Source of the DNA: Petrolisthes cinctipes
Lineage: Eukaryota; Arthropoda; Malacostraca; Decapoda; Porcellanidae
Direction of reading: 5' to 3'
Assembly: GCA_033782935.1 (NCBI GenBank)
Contig: JAWQEG010000286.1
Coordinates: 4,353,501 to 4,417,500 of the forward strand
Length of the DNA stretch: 64,000 nucleotides
Below, in pieces: positions 45,877 through 60,944 of this stretch (position 1 is its first letter; every line of letters begins with the position of its first letter). The notes under the pieces are model-generated. The model was not told the DNA's origin and ran no database searches. It was given only the letters and a program-made list of their open reading frames with translations. The translations under genes and the position numbers were made by a program.

Positions 45877-48361
45877 GTGTTAGAGTATTTTCAAAATACA
45901 TGCTCAAAACATATTGAAAATCGATCTTTTAGGTGCACAAAAGTCGATATGTGCATGCATCTTCAGTACCCGTTTATATCTCAAATTCAGGCTCAAAACA
46001 CCCGAAAATTCAATATTTTGGGGTCCCAGAAGCAATCTGTACATGCCTACTCAGTGTTAGAGTATTTTCAAAATACAGGCCCAAAACATGCTGAAAATCG
46101 ATATTTTAGATGCCCAAAGTCAATATGTGCATGTATCTTCTGTACCCGTTTATATCTCAAATTCAGGCTCAAAACACCCGAAAATTCAATATTTTGGGGT
46201 CCCAGAAGCAATCTGTACATGCCTACACAGTGCTAGAATATTTTCAAAATATAGGCTAAAAACATGCTAAAAATCGACATTTTAGGTGCCAAAAAATCGA
46301 TATCTCAAATTCAGTCCCAAAACACCCGAAAATTCGATATTTAGAGGTCCCAGAAGGTATCTGTACATGCCTACTCCGTGTTAGAGTATTTTCAAAATAC
46401 AGGCCAAAAAAATACTGAAAATCGATCTTTTAGGTGCCCAAAAGTCGATATGTGCATACATCTTCTGTACCCGTTTATATCTCAAATTCTGGCCCTAAAC
46501 ACCCGCAAATTCGATATTTTGCGGTCCCAGAAGCGATCTGTACATGCCTACTCCGTGTTAGAGTATTTTCAAAATTCAGGCCCAAAACATGCTGAAAATC
46601 GATATTTTTGGTGCCCAAAGTCAAGATGTGCATGTATCTTCTGTACCCGTTTATATCTCAAATTCAGGCTCAAAACACCCGAAAATTCAATATTTTGGGG
46701 TCCCAGAAGCAATCTGTACAGTGCTAGAATATTTTCAAAATATAGGCTAAAAACATGCTAAAAATCGATCTTTTAGGTGCCAAAAAGTCGATATCTCAAA
46801 TTCAGTCCCAAAACACCCGAAAATTCGATATTTAGGGGTCCCAGAAGCGATCTGTACATGCCTAATCCGTGTTAGAGTATTTTCAAAATACATGCTCAAA
46901 ACATACTGAAAATCGATCTTTTAGGTGCACAAAAGTCGATATGTGCATGCATCTTCAGTAACCGTTTATATCTCAAATTCAGGCTCAAAACACAAGAAAA
47001 TTCAATATTTTGGGGTCCCAGAAGCAATCTGTACATGCCTACTCAGTGTTAGAGTATTTTCAAAATACAGGCCCAAAACATGCTGAAAATCGATATTTTA
47101 GATGCCCAAAGTCAATATGTGCATGTATCTTCTGTACCCGTTTATATCTCAAATTCAGGCTCAAAACACCCGAAAATTCAATATTTTGGGGTCCCAGAAG
47201 CAATCTGTACATGCCTACACAGTGCTAGAATATTTTCAAAATATAGGCTAAAAACATGCTAAAAATCGACATTTTAGGTGCCAAAAAATCGATATCTCAA
47301 ATTCAGTCCCAAAACACCCGAAAATTCGATATTTAGAGGTCCCAGAAGGTATCTGTACATGCCTACTCCGTGTTAGAGTATTTTCAAAATACAGGCCAAA
47401 AAAATACTGAAAATCGATCTTTTAGGTGCCCAAAAGTCGATATGTGCATACATCTTCTGTACCCGTTTATATCTCAAATTCTGGCCCTAAACACCCGAAA
47501 ATTCGATATTTTGCGGTCCCAGAAGCGATCTGTACATGCCTACTCCGTGTTAGAGTATTTTCAAAATTCAGGCCCAAAACATGCTGAAAATCGATATTTT
47601 TGGTGCCCAAAGTCAAGATGTGCATGTATCTTCTGTACCCGTTTATATCTCAAATTCAGGCTCAAAACACCCGAAAATTCAATATTTTGGGGTCCCAGAA
47701 GCAATCTGTACAGTGCTAGAATATTTTCAAAATATAGGCTAAAAACATGCTAAAAATCGATCTTTTAGGTGCCAAAAAGTCGATATCTCAAATTCAGTCC
47801 CAAAACACCCGAAAATTCGATATTTAGGGGTCCCAGAAGCGATCTGTACATGCCTACTCCGTGTTAGAGTATTTTCAAAATACATGCTCAAAACATACTG
47901 AAAATCGATCTTTTAGGTGCACAAAAGTCGATATGTGCATGCATCTTCAGTAACCGTTTATATCTCAAATTCAGGCTCAAAACACCCGAAAATTCAATAT
48001 TTTGGGGTCCCAGAAGCAATCTGTACATGCCTACTCAGTGTTAGAGTATTTTCAAAATACAGGCCCAAAACATGCTGAAAATCGATATTTTAGATGCCCA
48101 AAGTCAATATGTGCATGTATCTTCTGTACCCGTTTATATCTCAAATTCAGGCTCAAAACACCCGAAAATTCAATATTTTGGGGTCCCAGAAGCAATCTGT
48201 ACATGCCTACACAGTGCTAGAATATTTTCAAAATATAGGCTAAAAACATGCTAAAAATCGACATTTTAGGTGCCAAAAAATCGATATCTCAAATTCAGTC
48301 CCAAAACACCCGAAAATTCGATATTTAGAGGTCCCAGAAGGTATCTGTACATGCCTACTCC

Positions 48362-50345
48362 GTGTTAGAGTATTTTCAAAATACACGCCAAATAAATACT
48401 GAAAATCGATCTTTTAGGTGCCCAAAAGTCGATATGTGCATACATCTTCTGTACCCGTTTATATCTCAAATTCTGGCCCTAAACACCCGCAAATTCGATA
48501 TTTTGGGGTCCCAGAAGCGATCTGTACATGCCTACTCCGTGTTAGAGTATTTTCAAAATTCAGGCCCAAAACATGCTGAAAATCGATATTTTTGGTGCCC
48601 AAAGTCAAGATGTGCATGTATCTTCTGTACCCGTATATATCTCAAATTCAGGCTCAAAACACCCGAAAATTCAATATTTTGGGGTCCCAGAAGCAATCTG
48701 TACAGTGCTAGAATATTTTCAAAATATAGGCTAAAAACATGCTAAAAATCGATCTTTTAGGTGCCAAAAAGTCGATATCTCAAATTCAGTCCCAAAACAC
48801 CCGAAAATTCGATATTTAGGGGTCCCAGAAGCGATCTGTACATGCCTACTCCGTGTTAGAGTATTTTCAAAATACATGCTCAAAACATACTGAAAATCGA
48901 TCTTTTAGGTGCACAAAAGTCGATATGTGCATGCATCTTCAGTAACCGTTTATATCTCAAATTCAGGCTCAAAACACCCGAAAATTCAATATTTTGGGGT
49001 CCCAGAAGCAATCTGTACATGCCTACTCAGTGTTAGAGTATTTTCAAAATACAGGCCCAAAACATGCTGAAAATCGATATTTTAGATGCCCAAAGTCAAT
49101 ATGTGCATGTATCTTCTGTACCCGTTTATATCTCAAATTCAGGCTCAAAACACCCGAAAATTCAATATTTTGGGGTCCCAGAAGCAATCTGTACATGCCT
49201 ACACAGTGCTAGAATATTTTCAAAATATAGGCTAAAAACATGCTAAAAATCGACATTTTAGGTGCCAAAAAATCGATATCTCAAATTCAGTCCCAAAACA
49301 CCCGAAAATTCGATATTTAGAGGTCCCAGAAGGTATCTGTACATGCCTACTCCGTGTTAGAGTATTTTCAAAATACACGCCAAATAAATACTGAAAATCG
49401 ATCTTTTAGGTGCCCAAAAGTCGATATGTGCATACATCTTCTGTACCCGTTTATATCTCAAATTCTGGCCCTAAACACCCGCAAATTCGATATTTTGGGG
49501 TCCCAGAAGCGATCTGTACATGCCTACTCCGTGTTAGAGTATTTTCAAAATTCAGGCCCAAAACATGCTGAAAATCGATATTTTTGGTGCCCAAAGTCAA
49601 GATGTGCATGTATCTTCTGTACCCGTTTATATCTCAAATTCAGGCTCAAAACACCCGAAAATTCAATATTTTGGGGTCCCAGAAGCAATCTGTACAGTGC
49701 TAGAATATTTTCAAAATATAGGCTAAAAACATGCTAAAAATCGATCTTTTAGGTGCCAAAAAGTCGATATCTCAAATTCAGTCCCAAAACACCCGAAAAT
49801 TCGATATTTAGGGGTCCCAGAAGCGATCTGTACATGCCTACTCCGTGTTAGAGTATTTTCAAAATACATGCTCAAAACATACTGAAAATCGATCTTTTAG
49901 GTGCACAAAAGTCGATATGTGCATGCATCTTCAGTAACCGTTTATATCTCAAATTCAGGCTCAAAACACCCGAAAATTCAATATTTTGGGGTCCCAGAAG
50001 CAATCTGTACATGCCTACTCAGTGTTAGAGTATTTTCAAAATACAGGCCCAAAACATGCTGAAAATCGATATTTTAGATGCCCAAAGTCAATATGTGCAT
50101 GTATCTTCTGTACCCGTTTATATCTCAAATTCAGGCTCAAAACACCCGAAAATTCAATATTTTGGGGTCCCAGAAGCAATCTGTACATGCCTACACAGTG
50201 CTAGAATATTTTCAAAATATAGGCTAAAAACATGCTAAAAATCGACATTTTAGGTGCCAAAAAATCGATATCTCAAATTCAGTCCCAAAACACCCGAAAA
50301 TTCGATATTTAGAGGTCCCAGAAGGTATCTGTACATGCCTACTCC
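48362..50345 (+). repeat. Duplicated HOR pair with shared private variants
   Basis: The HORs at 48362 and 49354, 992 bp apart, both read CACGCCAAATAAATACTG and TTTTGGGGTCCC in the A trimer. They differ only by scattered changes such as CCGTATATATC at 48632. Confidence 0.83.
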
Positions 50346-53300
50346 GTGTTAGAGTATTTTCAAAATACAGGCCAAAAAAATACTGAAAATCGATCTTTTA
50401 GGTGCCCAAAAGTCGATATGTGCATACATCTTCTGTACCCGTTTATATCTCAAATTCAGGCCCTAAACACCCGAAAATTCGATATTTTGGGGTCCCAGAA
50501 GCGATCTGTACATGCCTACACCGTGTTAGAGTATTTTCAAAATTCAGGCCCAAAACATGCTGAAAATCGATATTTTTGGTGCCCAAAGTCAATATGTGCA
50601 TGTATCTTCTGTACCCGTTTATATCTCAAATTCAGGCTCAAAACACCCGAAAATTTAATATTTTGGGGTCCCAGAAGCAATCTGTACAGTGCTAGAATAT
50701 TTTCAAAATATAGGCTAAAAACATGCTAAAAATCGATCTTTTAGGTGCCAAAAAGTCGATATCTCAAATTCAGTCCCAAAACACCCGAAAATTCGATATT
50801 TAGGGGTCCCAGAAGCGATCTGTACATGCCTACTCAGTGTTAGAGTATTTTCAAAATACATGCTCAAAACATATTGAAAATCGATCTTTTAGGTGCACAA
50901 AAGTCGATATGTGCATGCATCTTCAGTACCCGTTTATATCTCAAATTCAGGCTCAAAACACCCGAAAATTCAATATTTTGGGGTCCCAGAAGCAATCTGT
51001 ACATGCCTACTCAGTGTTAGAGTATTTTCAAAATACAGGCCCAAAACATGCTAAAAATCGATATTTTAGATGCCCAAAGTCAATATGTGCATGTATCTTC
51101 TGTACCCGTTTATATCTCAAATTCAGGCTCAAAACACCCGAAAATTCAATATTTTGGGGTCCCAGAAGCAATCTGTACATGCCTACACAGTGCTAGAATA
51201 TTTTCAAAATATAGGCTAAAAACATGCTAAAAATCGACATTTTAGGTGCCAAAAAATCGATATCTCAAATTCAGTCCCAAAACACCCGAAAATTCGATAT
51301 TTAGAGGTCCCAGAAGGTATCTGTACATGCCTACTCCGTGTTAGAGTATTTTCAAAATACAGGCCAAAAAAATACTGAAAATCGATCTTTTAGGTGCCCA
51401 AAAGTCGATATGTGCATACATCTTCTGTACCCGTTTATATCTCAAATTCTGGCCCTAAACACCCGAAAATTCGATATTTTGGGGTCCCAGAAGCGATCTG
51501 TACATGCCTACTCCGTGTTAGAGTATTTTCAAAATTCAGGCCCAAAACATGCTGAAAATCGATATTTTTGGTGCCCAAAGTCAATATGTGCATGTATCTT
51601 CTGTACCCGTTTATATCTCAAATTCAGGCTCAAAACACCCGAAAATTCAATATTTTGGGGTCCCAGAAGCAATCTGTACAGTGCTAGAATATTTTCAAAA
51701 TATAGGCTAAAAACATGCTAAAAATCGATCTTTTAGGTGCCAAAAAGTCGATATCTCAAATTCAGTCCCAAAACACCCGAAAATTCGATATTTAGGGGTC
51801 CCAGAAGCGATCTGTACATGACTACTCCGTGTTAGAGTATTTTCAAAATACATGCTCAAAACATATTGAAAATCGATCTTTTAGGTGCACAAAAGTCGAT
51901 ATGTGCATGCATCTTCAGTACCCGTTTATATCTCAAATTCAGGCTCAAAACACCCGAAAATTCAATATTTTGGGGTCCCAGAAGCAATCTGTACATGCCT
52001 ACTCAGTGTTAGAGTATTTTCAAAATACAGGCCCAAAACATGCTGAAAATCGATATTTTAGATGCCCAAAGTCAATATGTGCATGTATCTTCTGTACCCG
52101 TTTATATCTCAAATTCAGGCTCAAAACACCCGAAAATTCAATATTTTGGGGTCCCAGAAGCAATCTGTACATGCCTACACAGTGCTAGAATATTTTCAAA
52201 ATATAGGCTAAAAACATGCTAAAAATCGACATTTTAGGTGCCAAAAAATCGATATCTCAAATTCAGTCCCAAAACACCCGAAAATTCGATATTTAGAGGT
52301 CCCAGAAGGTATCTGTACATGCCTACTCCGTGTTAGAGTATTTTCAAAATACAGGCCAAAAAAATACTGAAAATCGATCTTTTAGGTGCCCAAAAGTCGA
52401 TATGTGCATACATCTTCTGTACCCGTTTATATCTCAAATTCTGGCCCTAAACACCCGAAAATTCGATATTTTGGGGTCCCAGAAGCGATCTGTACATGCC
52501 TACTCCGTGTTAGAGTATTTTCAAAATTCAGGCCCAAAACATGCTGAAAATCGATATTTTTGGTGCCCAAAGTCAATATGTGCATGTATCTTCTGTACCC
52601 GTTTATATCTCAAATTCAGGCTCAAAACACCCGAAAATTCAATATTTTGGGGTCCCAGAAGCAATCTGTACAGTGCTAGAATATTTTCAAAATATAGGCT
52701 AAAAACATGCTAAAAATCGATCTTTTAGGTGCCAAAAAGTCGATATCTCAAATTCAGTCCCAAAACACCCGAAAATTCGATATTTAGGGGTCCCAGAAGC
52801 GATCTGTACATGCCTACTCCGTGTTAGAGTATTTTCAAAATACATGCTCAAAACATATTGAAAATCGATCTTTTAGGTGCACAAAAGTCGATATGTGCAT
52901 GCATCTTCAGTACCCGTTTATATCTCAAATTCAGGCTCAAAACACCCGAAAATTCAATATTTTGGGGTCCCAGAAGCAATCTGTACATGCCTACTCAGTG
53001 TTAGAGTATTTTCAAAATACAGGCCCAAAACATGCTGAAAATCGATATTTTAGATGCCCAAAGTCAATATGTGCATGTATCTTCTGTACCCGTTTATATC
53101 TCAAATTCAGGCTCAAAACACCCGAAAATTCAATATTTTGGGGTCCCAGAAGCAATCTGTACATGCCTACACAGTGCTAGAATATTTTCAAAATATAGGC
53201 TAAAAACATGCTAAAAATCGACATTTTAGGTGCCAAAAAATCGATATCTCAAATTCAGTCCCAAAACACCCGAAAATTCGATATTTAGAGGTCCCAGAAG

Positions 53301-55796
53301 GTATCTGTACATGCCTACTCCGTGTTAGAGTATTTTCAAAATACAGGCCAAAAAAATACTGAAAATCGATCTTTTAGGTGCCCAAAAGTCGATATGTGCA
53401 TACATCTTCTGTACCCGTTTATATCTCAAATTCTGGCCCTAAACACCCGCAAATTCGATATTTTGCGGTCCCAGAAGCGATCTGTACATGCCTACTCCGT
53501 GTTAGAGTATTTTCAAAATTCAGGCCCAAAACATGCTGAAAATCGATATTTTTGGTGCCCAAAGTCAATATGTGCATGTATCTTCTGTACCCGTTTATAT
53601 CTCAAATTCAGGCTCAAAACACCCGAAAATTCAATATTTTGGGGTCCCAGAAGCAATCTGTACAGTGCTAGAATATTTTCAAAATATAGGCTAAAAACAT
53701 GCTAAAAATCGATCTTTTAGGTGCCAAAAAATCGATATCTCAAATTCAGTCCCAAAACACCCGTAAATTCGATATTTAGGGGTCCCAGAAGCGATCTGTA
53801 CATGCCTACTCCGTGTTAGAGTATTTTCAAAATACATGCTCAAAACATATTGAAAATCGATCTTTTAGGTGCACAAAAGTCGATATGTGCATGCATCTTC
53901 AGTACCCGTTTATATCTCAAATTCAGGCTCAAAACACCCGAAAATTCAATATTTTGGGGTCCCAGAAGCAATCTGTACATGCCTACTCAGTGTTAGAGTA
54001 TTTTCAAAATACAGGCCCAAAACATGCTGAAAATCGATATTTTAGATGCCCAAAGTCAATATGTGCATGTATCTTCTGTACCCGTTTATATCTCAAATTC
54101 AGGCTCAAAACACCCGAAAATTCAATATTTTGGGGTCCCAGAAGCAATCTGTACATGCCTACACAGTGCTAGAATATTTTCAAAATATAGGCTAAAAACA
54201 TGCTAAAAATCGACATTTTAGGTGCCAAAAAATCGATATCTCAAATTCAGTCCCAAAACACCCGAAAATTCGATATTTAGAGGTCCCAGAAGGTATCTGT
54301 ACATGCCTACTCCGTGTTAGAGTATTTTCAAAATACAGGCCAAAAAAATACTGAAAATCGATCTTTTAGGTGCCCAAAAGTCGATATGTGCATACATCTT
54401 CTGTACCCGTTTATATCTCAAATTCTGGCCCTAAACACCCGCAAATTCGATATTTTGCGGTCCCAGAAGCGATCTGTACATGCCTACTCCGTGTTAGAGT
54501 ATTTTCAAAATTCAGGCCCAAAACATGCTGAAAATCGATATTTTTGGTGCCCAAAGTAAAGATGTGCATGTATCTTCTGTACCCGTTTATATCTCAAATT
54601 CAGGCTCAAAACACCCGAAAATTCAATATTTTGGGGTCCCAGAAGCAATCTGTACAGTGCTAGAATATTTTCAAAATATAGGCTAAAAACATGCTAAAAA
54701 TCGATCTTTTAGGTGCCAAAAAGTCGATATCTCAAATTCAGTCCCAAAACACCCGAAAATTCGATATTTAGGGGTCCCAGAAGCGATCTGTACATGCCTA
54801 CTCCGTGTTAGAGTATTTTCAAAATACATGCTCAAAACATACTGAAAATCGATCTTTTAGGTGCACAAAAGTCGATATGTGCATGCATCTTCAGTAACCG
54901 TTTATATCTCAAATTCAGGCTCAAAACACCCGAAAATTCAATATTTTGGGGTCCCAGAAGCAATCTGTACATGCCTACTCAGTGTTAGAGTATTTTCAAA
55001 ATACAGGCCCAAAACATGCTGAAAATCGATATTTTAGATGCCCAAAGTCAATATGTGCATGTATCTTCTGTACCCGTTTATATCTCAAATTCAGGCTCAA
55101 AACACCCGAAAATTCAATATTTTGGGGTCGCAGAAGCAATCTGTACATGCCTACACAGTGCTAGAATATTTTCAAAATATAGGCTAAAAACATGCTAAAA
55201 ATCGACATTTTAGGTGCCAAAAAATCGATATCTCAAATTCAGTCCCAAAACACCCGAAAATTCTATATTTAGAGGTCCCAGAAGGTATCTGTACATGCCT
55301 ACTCCGTGTTAGAGTATTTTCAAAATACAGGCCAAAAAAATACTGAAAATCGATCTTTTAGGTGCCCAAAAGTCGATATGTGCATACATCTTCTGTACCC
55401 GTTTATATCTCAAATTCTGGCCCTAAACACCCGCAAATTCGATATTTTGCGGTCCCAGAAGCGATCTGTACATGCCTACTCCGTGTTAGAGTATTTTCAA
55501 AATTCAGGCCCAAAACATGCTGAAAATCGATATTTTTGGTGCCCAAAGTCAAGATGTGCATGTATCTTCTGTACCCGTTTATATCTCAAATTCAGGCTCA
55601 AAACACCCGAAAATTCAATATTTTGGGGTCCCAGAAGCAATCTGTACAGTGCTAGAATATTTTCAAAATATAGGCTAAAAACATGCTAAAAATCGATCTT
55701 TTAGGTGCCAAAAAGTCGATATCTCAAATTCAGTCCCAAAACACCCGAAAATTCGATATTTAGGGGTCCCAGAAGCGATCTGTACATGCCTACTCC

Positions 55797-56788
55797 GTGT
55801 TAGAGTATTTTCAAAATACATGCTCAAAACATACTGAAAATCGATCTTTTAGGTGCCCAAAAGTCGATATGTGCATACATCTTCTGTACCCGTTTATATC
55901 TCAAATTCAGGCCCTAAACACCCGAAAATTCGATATTTTGGGGTCCCAGAAGCGATCTGTACATGCCTACACCGTGTTAGAGTATTTTCAAAATTCAGGC
56001 CCAAAACATGCTGAAAATCGATATTTTAGATGCCCAAAGTCAATATGTGCATGTATCTTCTGTACCCGTTTATATCTCAAATTCGTGCTCAAAACACCCG
56101 AAAATTCAATATTTTGGGGTCCCAGAAGCAATCTGTACATGCCTACACAGTGCTAGAATATTTTCAAAATATAGGCTAAAAACATGCTAAAAATCGACAT
56201 TTTAGGTGCCAAAAAATCGATATCTCAAATTCAGTCCCAAAACACCCGAAAATTCGATATTTAGAGGTCCCAGAAGGTATCTGTACATGCCTACTCCGTG
56301 TTAGAGTATTTTCAAAATACAGGCCAAAAAAATACTGAAAATCGATCTTTTAGGTGCCCAAAAGTCGATATGTGCATACATCTTCTGTACCCGTTTATAT
56401 CTCAAATTCAGGCCCTAAACATCCGAAAATTCGATATTTTGGGGTCCCAGAAGCGATCTGTACATGCCTACACCGTGTTAGAGTATTTTCAAAATTCAGG
56501 CCCAAAACATGCTGAATATCGATATTTTTGGTGCCCAAAGTCAATATGTGCATGTATCTTCTGTACCCGTTTATATCTCAAATTCAGGCTCAAAACACCC
56601 GAAAATTTAATATTTTGGGGTCCCAGAAGCAATCTGTACAGTGCTAGAATATTTTCAAAATATAGGCTAAAAACATGCTAAAAATCGATCTTTTAGGTGC
56701 CAAAAAGTCAATATCTCAAATTCAGTCCCAAAACACCCGAAAATTCGATATTTAGGGGTCCCAGAAGCGATCTGTACATGCCTACTCA
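55797..56788 (+). repeat. Satellite units with A/B gene-conversion tract
   Basis: The trimer at 55797 starts as type B (CATGCTCAAAACATACTG) but switches to type A sequence (GTGCCCAAAAG, ATACATCTTCTG, CAGGCCCTAAACACC) within the first monomer. It then returns to B in the second. The next unit at 56298 carries the same CAGGCCCTAAAC and CTACACCGTG variants, as does the unit at 50346. Confidence 0.75.
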
Positions 56789-57289
56789 GTGTTAGAGTAT
56801 TTTCAAAATACATGCTCAAAACATATTGAAAATCGATCTTTTAGGTGCACTAAAGTCGATATGTACATGCATCTTCAGTACCCGTTTATATCTCAAATTC
56901 AGGCTCAAAACACCCGAAAATTCAATATTTTGGGGTCCCAGAAGCAATCTGTACATGCCTACTCAGTGTTAGAGTATTTTCAAAATACAGGCCCAAAACA
57001 TGCTGAAAATCGATATTTTAGATGCCCAAAGTCAATATGTGCATGTATCTTCTGTACCCGTTTATATCTCAAATTCAGGCTCAAAACACCCGAAAATTCA
57101 ATATTTTGGGGTCCCAGAAGCAATCTGTACATGCCTACACAGTGCTAGAATATTTTCAAAATATAGGCTAAAAACATGCTAAAAATCGACATTTTAGGTG
57201 CCAAAAAATCGATATCTCAAATTCAGTCCCAAAACACCCGAAAATTCGATATTTAGAGGTCCCAGAAGGTATCTGTACATGCCTACTCC

Positions 57290-57956
57290 GTGTTAGAGTA
57301 TTTTCAAAATACAGGCCAAAAAAATACTGAAAATCGATATTTTAGATGCCCAAAGTCAATATGTGCATGTATCTTCTGTACCCGTTTATATCTCAAATTC
57401 AGGCTCAAAACACCCGAAAATTCAATATTTTGGGGTCCCAGAAGCAATCTGTACATGCCTACACAGTGCTAGAATATTTTCAAAATACAGGCCAAAAAAA
57501 TACTGAAAATCGATCTTTTAGGTGCCCAAAAGTCGATATGTGCATACATCTTCTGTACCCGTTTATATCTCAAATTCTGGCCCTAAACACCCGCAAATTC
57601 GATATTTTGCGGTCCCAGAAGCGATCTGTACATGCCTACTCCGTGTTAGAGTATTTTCAAAATTCAGGCCCAAAACATGCTGAAAATCGATATTTTTGGT
57701 GCCCAAAGTCAATATGTGCATGTATCTTCTGTACCCGTTTATATCTCAAATTCAGGCTCAAAACACCCGAAAATTCAATATTTTGGGGTCCCAGAAGCAA
57801 TCTGTACAGTGCTAGAATATTTTCAAAATATAGGCTAAAAACATGCTAAAAATCGATCTTTTAAGTGCCAAAAAGTCGATATCTCAAATTCAGTCCCAAA
57901 ACACCCGAAAATTCGATATTTAGGGGTCCCAGAAGCGATCTGTACATGCCTACTCC
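57290..57956 (+). repeat. Irregular satellite unit: 667-bp tetramer with chimeric monomers
   Basis: The first monomer begins as A1 and switches to B2 at AAAATCGATATTTTAGATG. The following monomer begins as the third type (GTGCTAGAATATT) and switches to A1 at CAAAATACAGGCC. Two such switches flank an inserted monomer. Confidence 0.82.
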
Positions 57957-59459
57957 GTGTTAGAGTATTTTCAAAATACATGCTCAAAACATATTGAAAA
58001 TCGATCTTTTAGGTGCACAAAAGTCGATATGTGCATGCATCGTCAGTACCCGTTTATATCTCAAATTCAGGCTCAAAATACCCGAAAATTCAATATTTTG
58101 GGGTCCCAGAAGCAATCTGTACATGCCTACTCAGTGTTAGAGTATTTTCAAAATACAGGCCCAAAACATGCTGAAAATCGATATTTTAGATGCCCAAAGT
58201 CAATATGTGCATGTATCTTCTGTACCCGTTTATATCTCAAATTCAGGCTCAAAACACCCGAAAATTCAATATTTTGGGGTCCCAGAAGCATTCTGTACAT
58301 GCCTACACAGTGCTAGAATATTTTCAAAATATAGGCTAAAAACATGCTAAAAATCGACATTTTAGGTGCCAAAAAATCGATATCTCAAATTCAGTCCCAA
58401 AACACCCGAAAATTCGATATTTAGAGGTCCCAGAAGGTATCTGTACATGCCTACTCCGTGTTAGAGTATTTTCAAAATACAGGCCAAAAAAATACTGAAA
58501 ATCGATCTTTTAGGTGCCCAAAAGTCGATATGTGCATACATCTTCTGTACCCGTTTATATCTCAAATTCTGGCCCTAAACACCCGCAAATTCGATATTTT
58601 GCAGTCCCAGAAGCGATCTGTACATGCCTACTCCGTGTTAGAGTATTTTCAAAATTCAGGCCCAAAACATGCTGAAAATCGATATTTTTGGTGCCCAAAG
58701 TCAATATGTGCATGTATCTTCTGTACCCGTTTATATCTCAAATTCAGGCTCAAAACACCCGAAAATTCAATATTTTGGGGTCCCAGAAGCAATCTGTACA
58801 TGCCTACACAGTGCTAGAATATTTTCAAAATATAGGCTAAAAACATGCTAAAAATCGATCTTTTAGTTGCCAAAAAGTCGATATCTCAAATTCAGTCCCA
58901 AAACACCCGAAAATTCGATATTTAGGGGTCCCAAAAGCGATCTGTACATGCCTACTCCGTGTTAGAGTATTTTCAAAATACATGCTCAAAACATATTGAA
59001 AATCGATCTTTTAGGTGCACTAAAGTCGATATGTGCATGCATCTTCAGTACCCGTTTATATCTCAAATTCAGGCTCAAAACACCCGAAAATTCAATATTT
59101 TGGGGTCCCAGAAGCAATCTGTACATGCCTACTCAGTGTTAGAGTATTTTCAAAATACAGGCCCAAAACATGCTGAAAATCGATATTTTAGATGCCCAAA
59201 GTCAATATGTGCATGTATCTTCTGTACCCGTTTATATCTCAAATTCAGGCTCAAAACACCCGAAAATTCAATATTTTGGGGTCCCAGTAGCAATCTGTAC
59301 ATGCCTACACAGTGCTAGAATATTTTCAAAATATAGGCTAAAAACATGCTAAAAATCGACATTTTAGGTGCCAAAAAATCGATATCTCAAATTCAGTCCC
59401 AAAACACCCGAAAATTCGATATTTAGAGGTCCCAGAAGGTATCTGTACATGCCTACTCC

Positions 59460-59952
59460 GTGTTAGAGTATTTTCAAAATACACGCCAAAAAAATACTGA
59501 AAATCGATCTTTTAGGTGCCCAAAAGTCGATATGTGCATACATCTTCTGTACCCGTTTATATCTCAAATTCTGGCCCTAAACACCCGCAAATTCGATATT
59601 TTGGGGTCCCAGAAGCGATCTGTACATGCATACTCCGTGTTAGAGTATTTTCAAAATTCAGGCCCAAAACATGCTGAAAATCGATATTTTTGGTGCCCAA
59701 AGTCAATATGTGCATGTATCTTCTGTACCCGTTTATATCTCAAATTCAGGCTCAAAACACCCGAAAATTCAATATTTTGGGGTCCCAGAAGCAATCTGTA
59801 CAGTGCTAGAATATTTTCAAAATATAGGCTAAAAAAACATGCTAAAAATCGATCTTTTAGGTGCCAAAAAGTCGATATCTCAAATTCAGTCCCAAAACAC
59901 CCGAAAATTCGATATTTAGGGGTCCCAGAAGCGATCTGTACATGCCTACTCC
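59460..59952 (+). repeat. A trimer with 2-bp insertion
   Basis: This unit is 493 bp long. The A-run in GGCTAAAAACATGC is expanded by two bases at about 59830. Confidence 0.8.
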
Positions 59953-60944
59953 GTGTTAGAGTATTTTCAAAATACATGCTCAAAACATATTGAAAATCGA
60001 TCTTTTAGGTGCACAAAAGTCGATATGTGCATGCATCTTCAGTACCCGTTTATATCTCAAATTCAGGCTCAAAACACCCGAAAATTCAATATTTTGGGGT
60101 CCCAGAAGCAATCTGTACATGCCTACTCCGTGTTAGAGTATTTTCAAAATACAGGCCCAAAACATGCTGAAAATCGATATTTTAGATGCCCAAAGTCAAT
60201 ATGTGCATGTATCTTCTGTACCCGTTTATATCTCAAATTCAGGCTCAAAACACCCGAAAATTCAATATTTTGGGGTCCCAGAAGCAATCTGTACATGCCT
60301 ACACAGTGCTAGAATATTTTCAAAATATAGGCTAAAAACATGCTAAAAATCGACATTTTAGGTGCCAAAAAATAGATATCTCAAATTCAGTCCCAAAACA
60401 CCCGAAAATTCGATATTTAGAGGTCCCAGAAGGTATCTGTACATGCCTACTCCGTGTTAGAGTATTTTCAAAATACAGGCCAAAAAAATACTAAAAATCG
60501 ATCTTTTAGGTGCCCAAAAGTCGATATGTGCATACATCTTCTGTACCCGTTTATATCTCAAATTCTGGCCCTAAACACCCGCAAATTCGATATTTTGCGG
60601 TCCCAGAAGCGATCTGTACATGCCTCCTCCGTGTTAGAGTATTTTCAAAATTCAGGCCCAAAACATGCTGAAAATCGATATTTTTGGTGCCCAAAGTCAA
60701 TATGTGCATGTATCTTCTGTACCCGTTTATATCTCAAATTTAGGCTCAAAACACCCGAAAATTCAATATTTTGGGGTCCCAGAAGCAATCTGTACAGTGC
60801 TAGAATATTTTCAAAATATAGGCTAAAAACATGCTAAAAATCGATCTTTTAGGTGCCAAAAAGTCGATATCTCAAATTCAGTCCCAAAACACCCGAAAAT
60901 TCGATATTTAGGGGTCCCAGAAGCGATCTGTACATGCCTACTCC

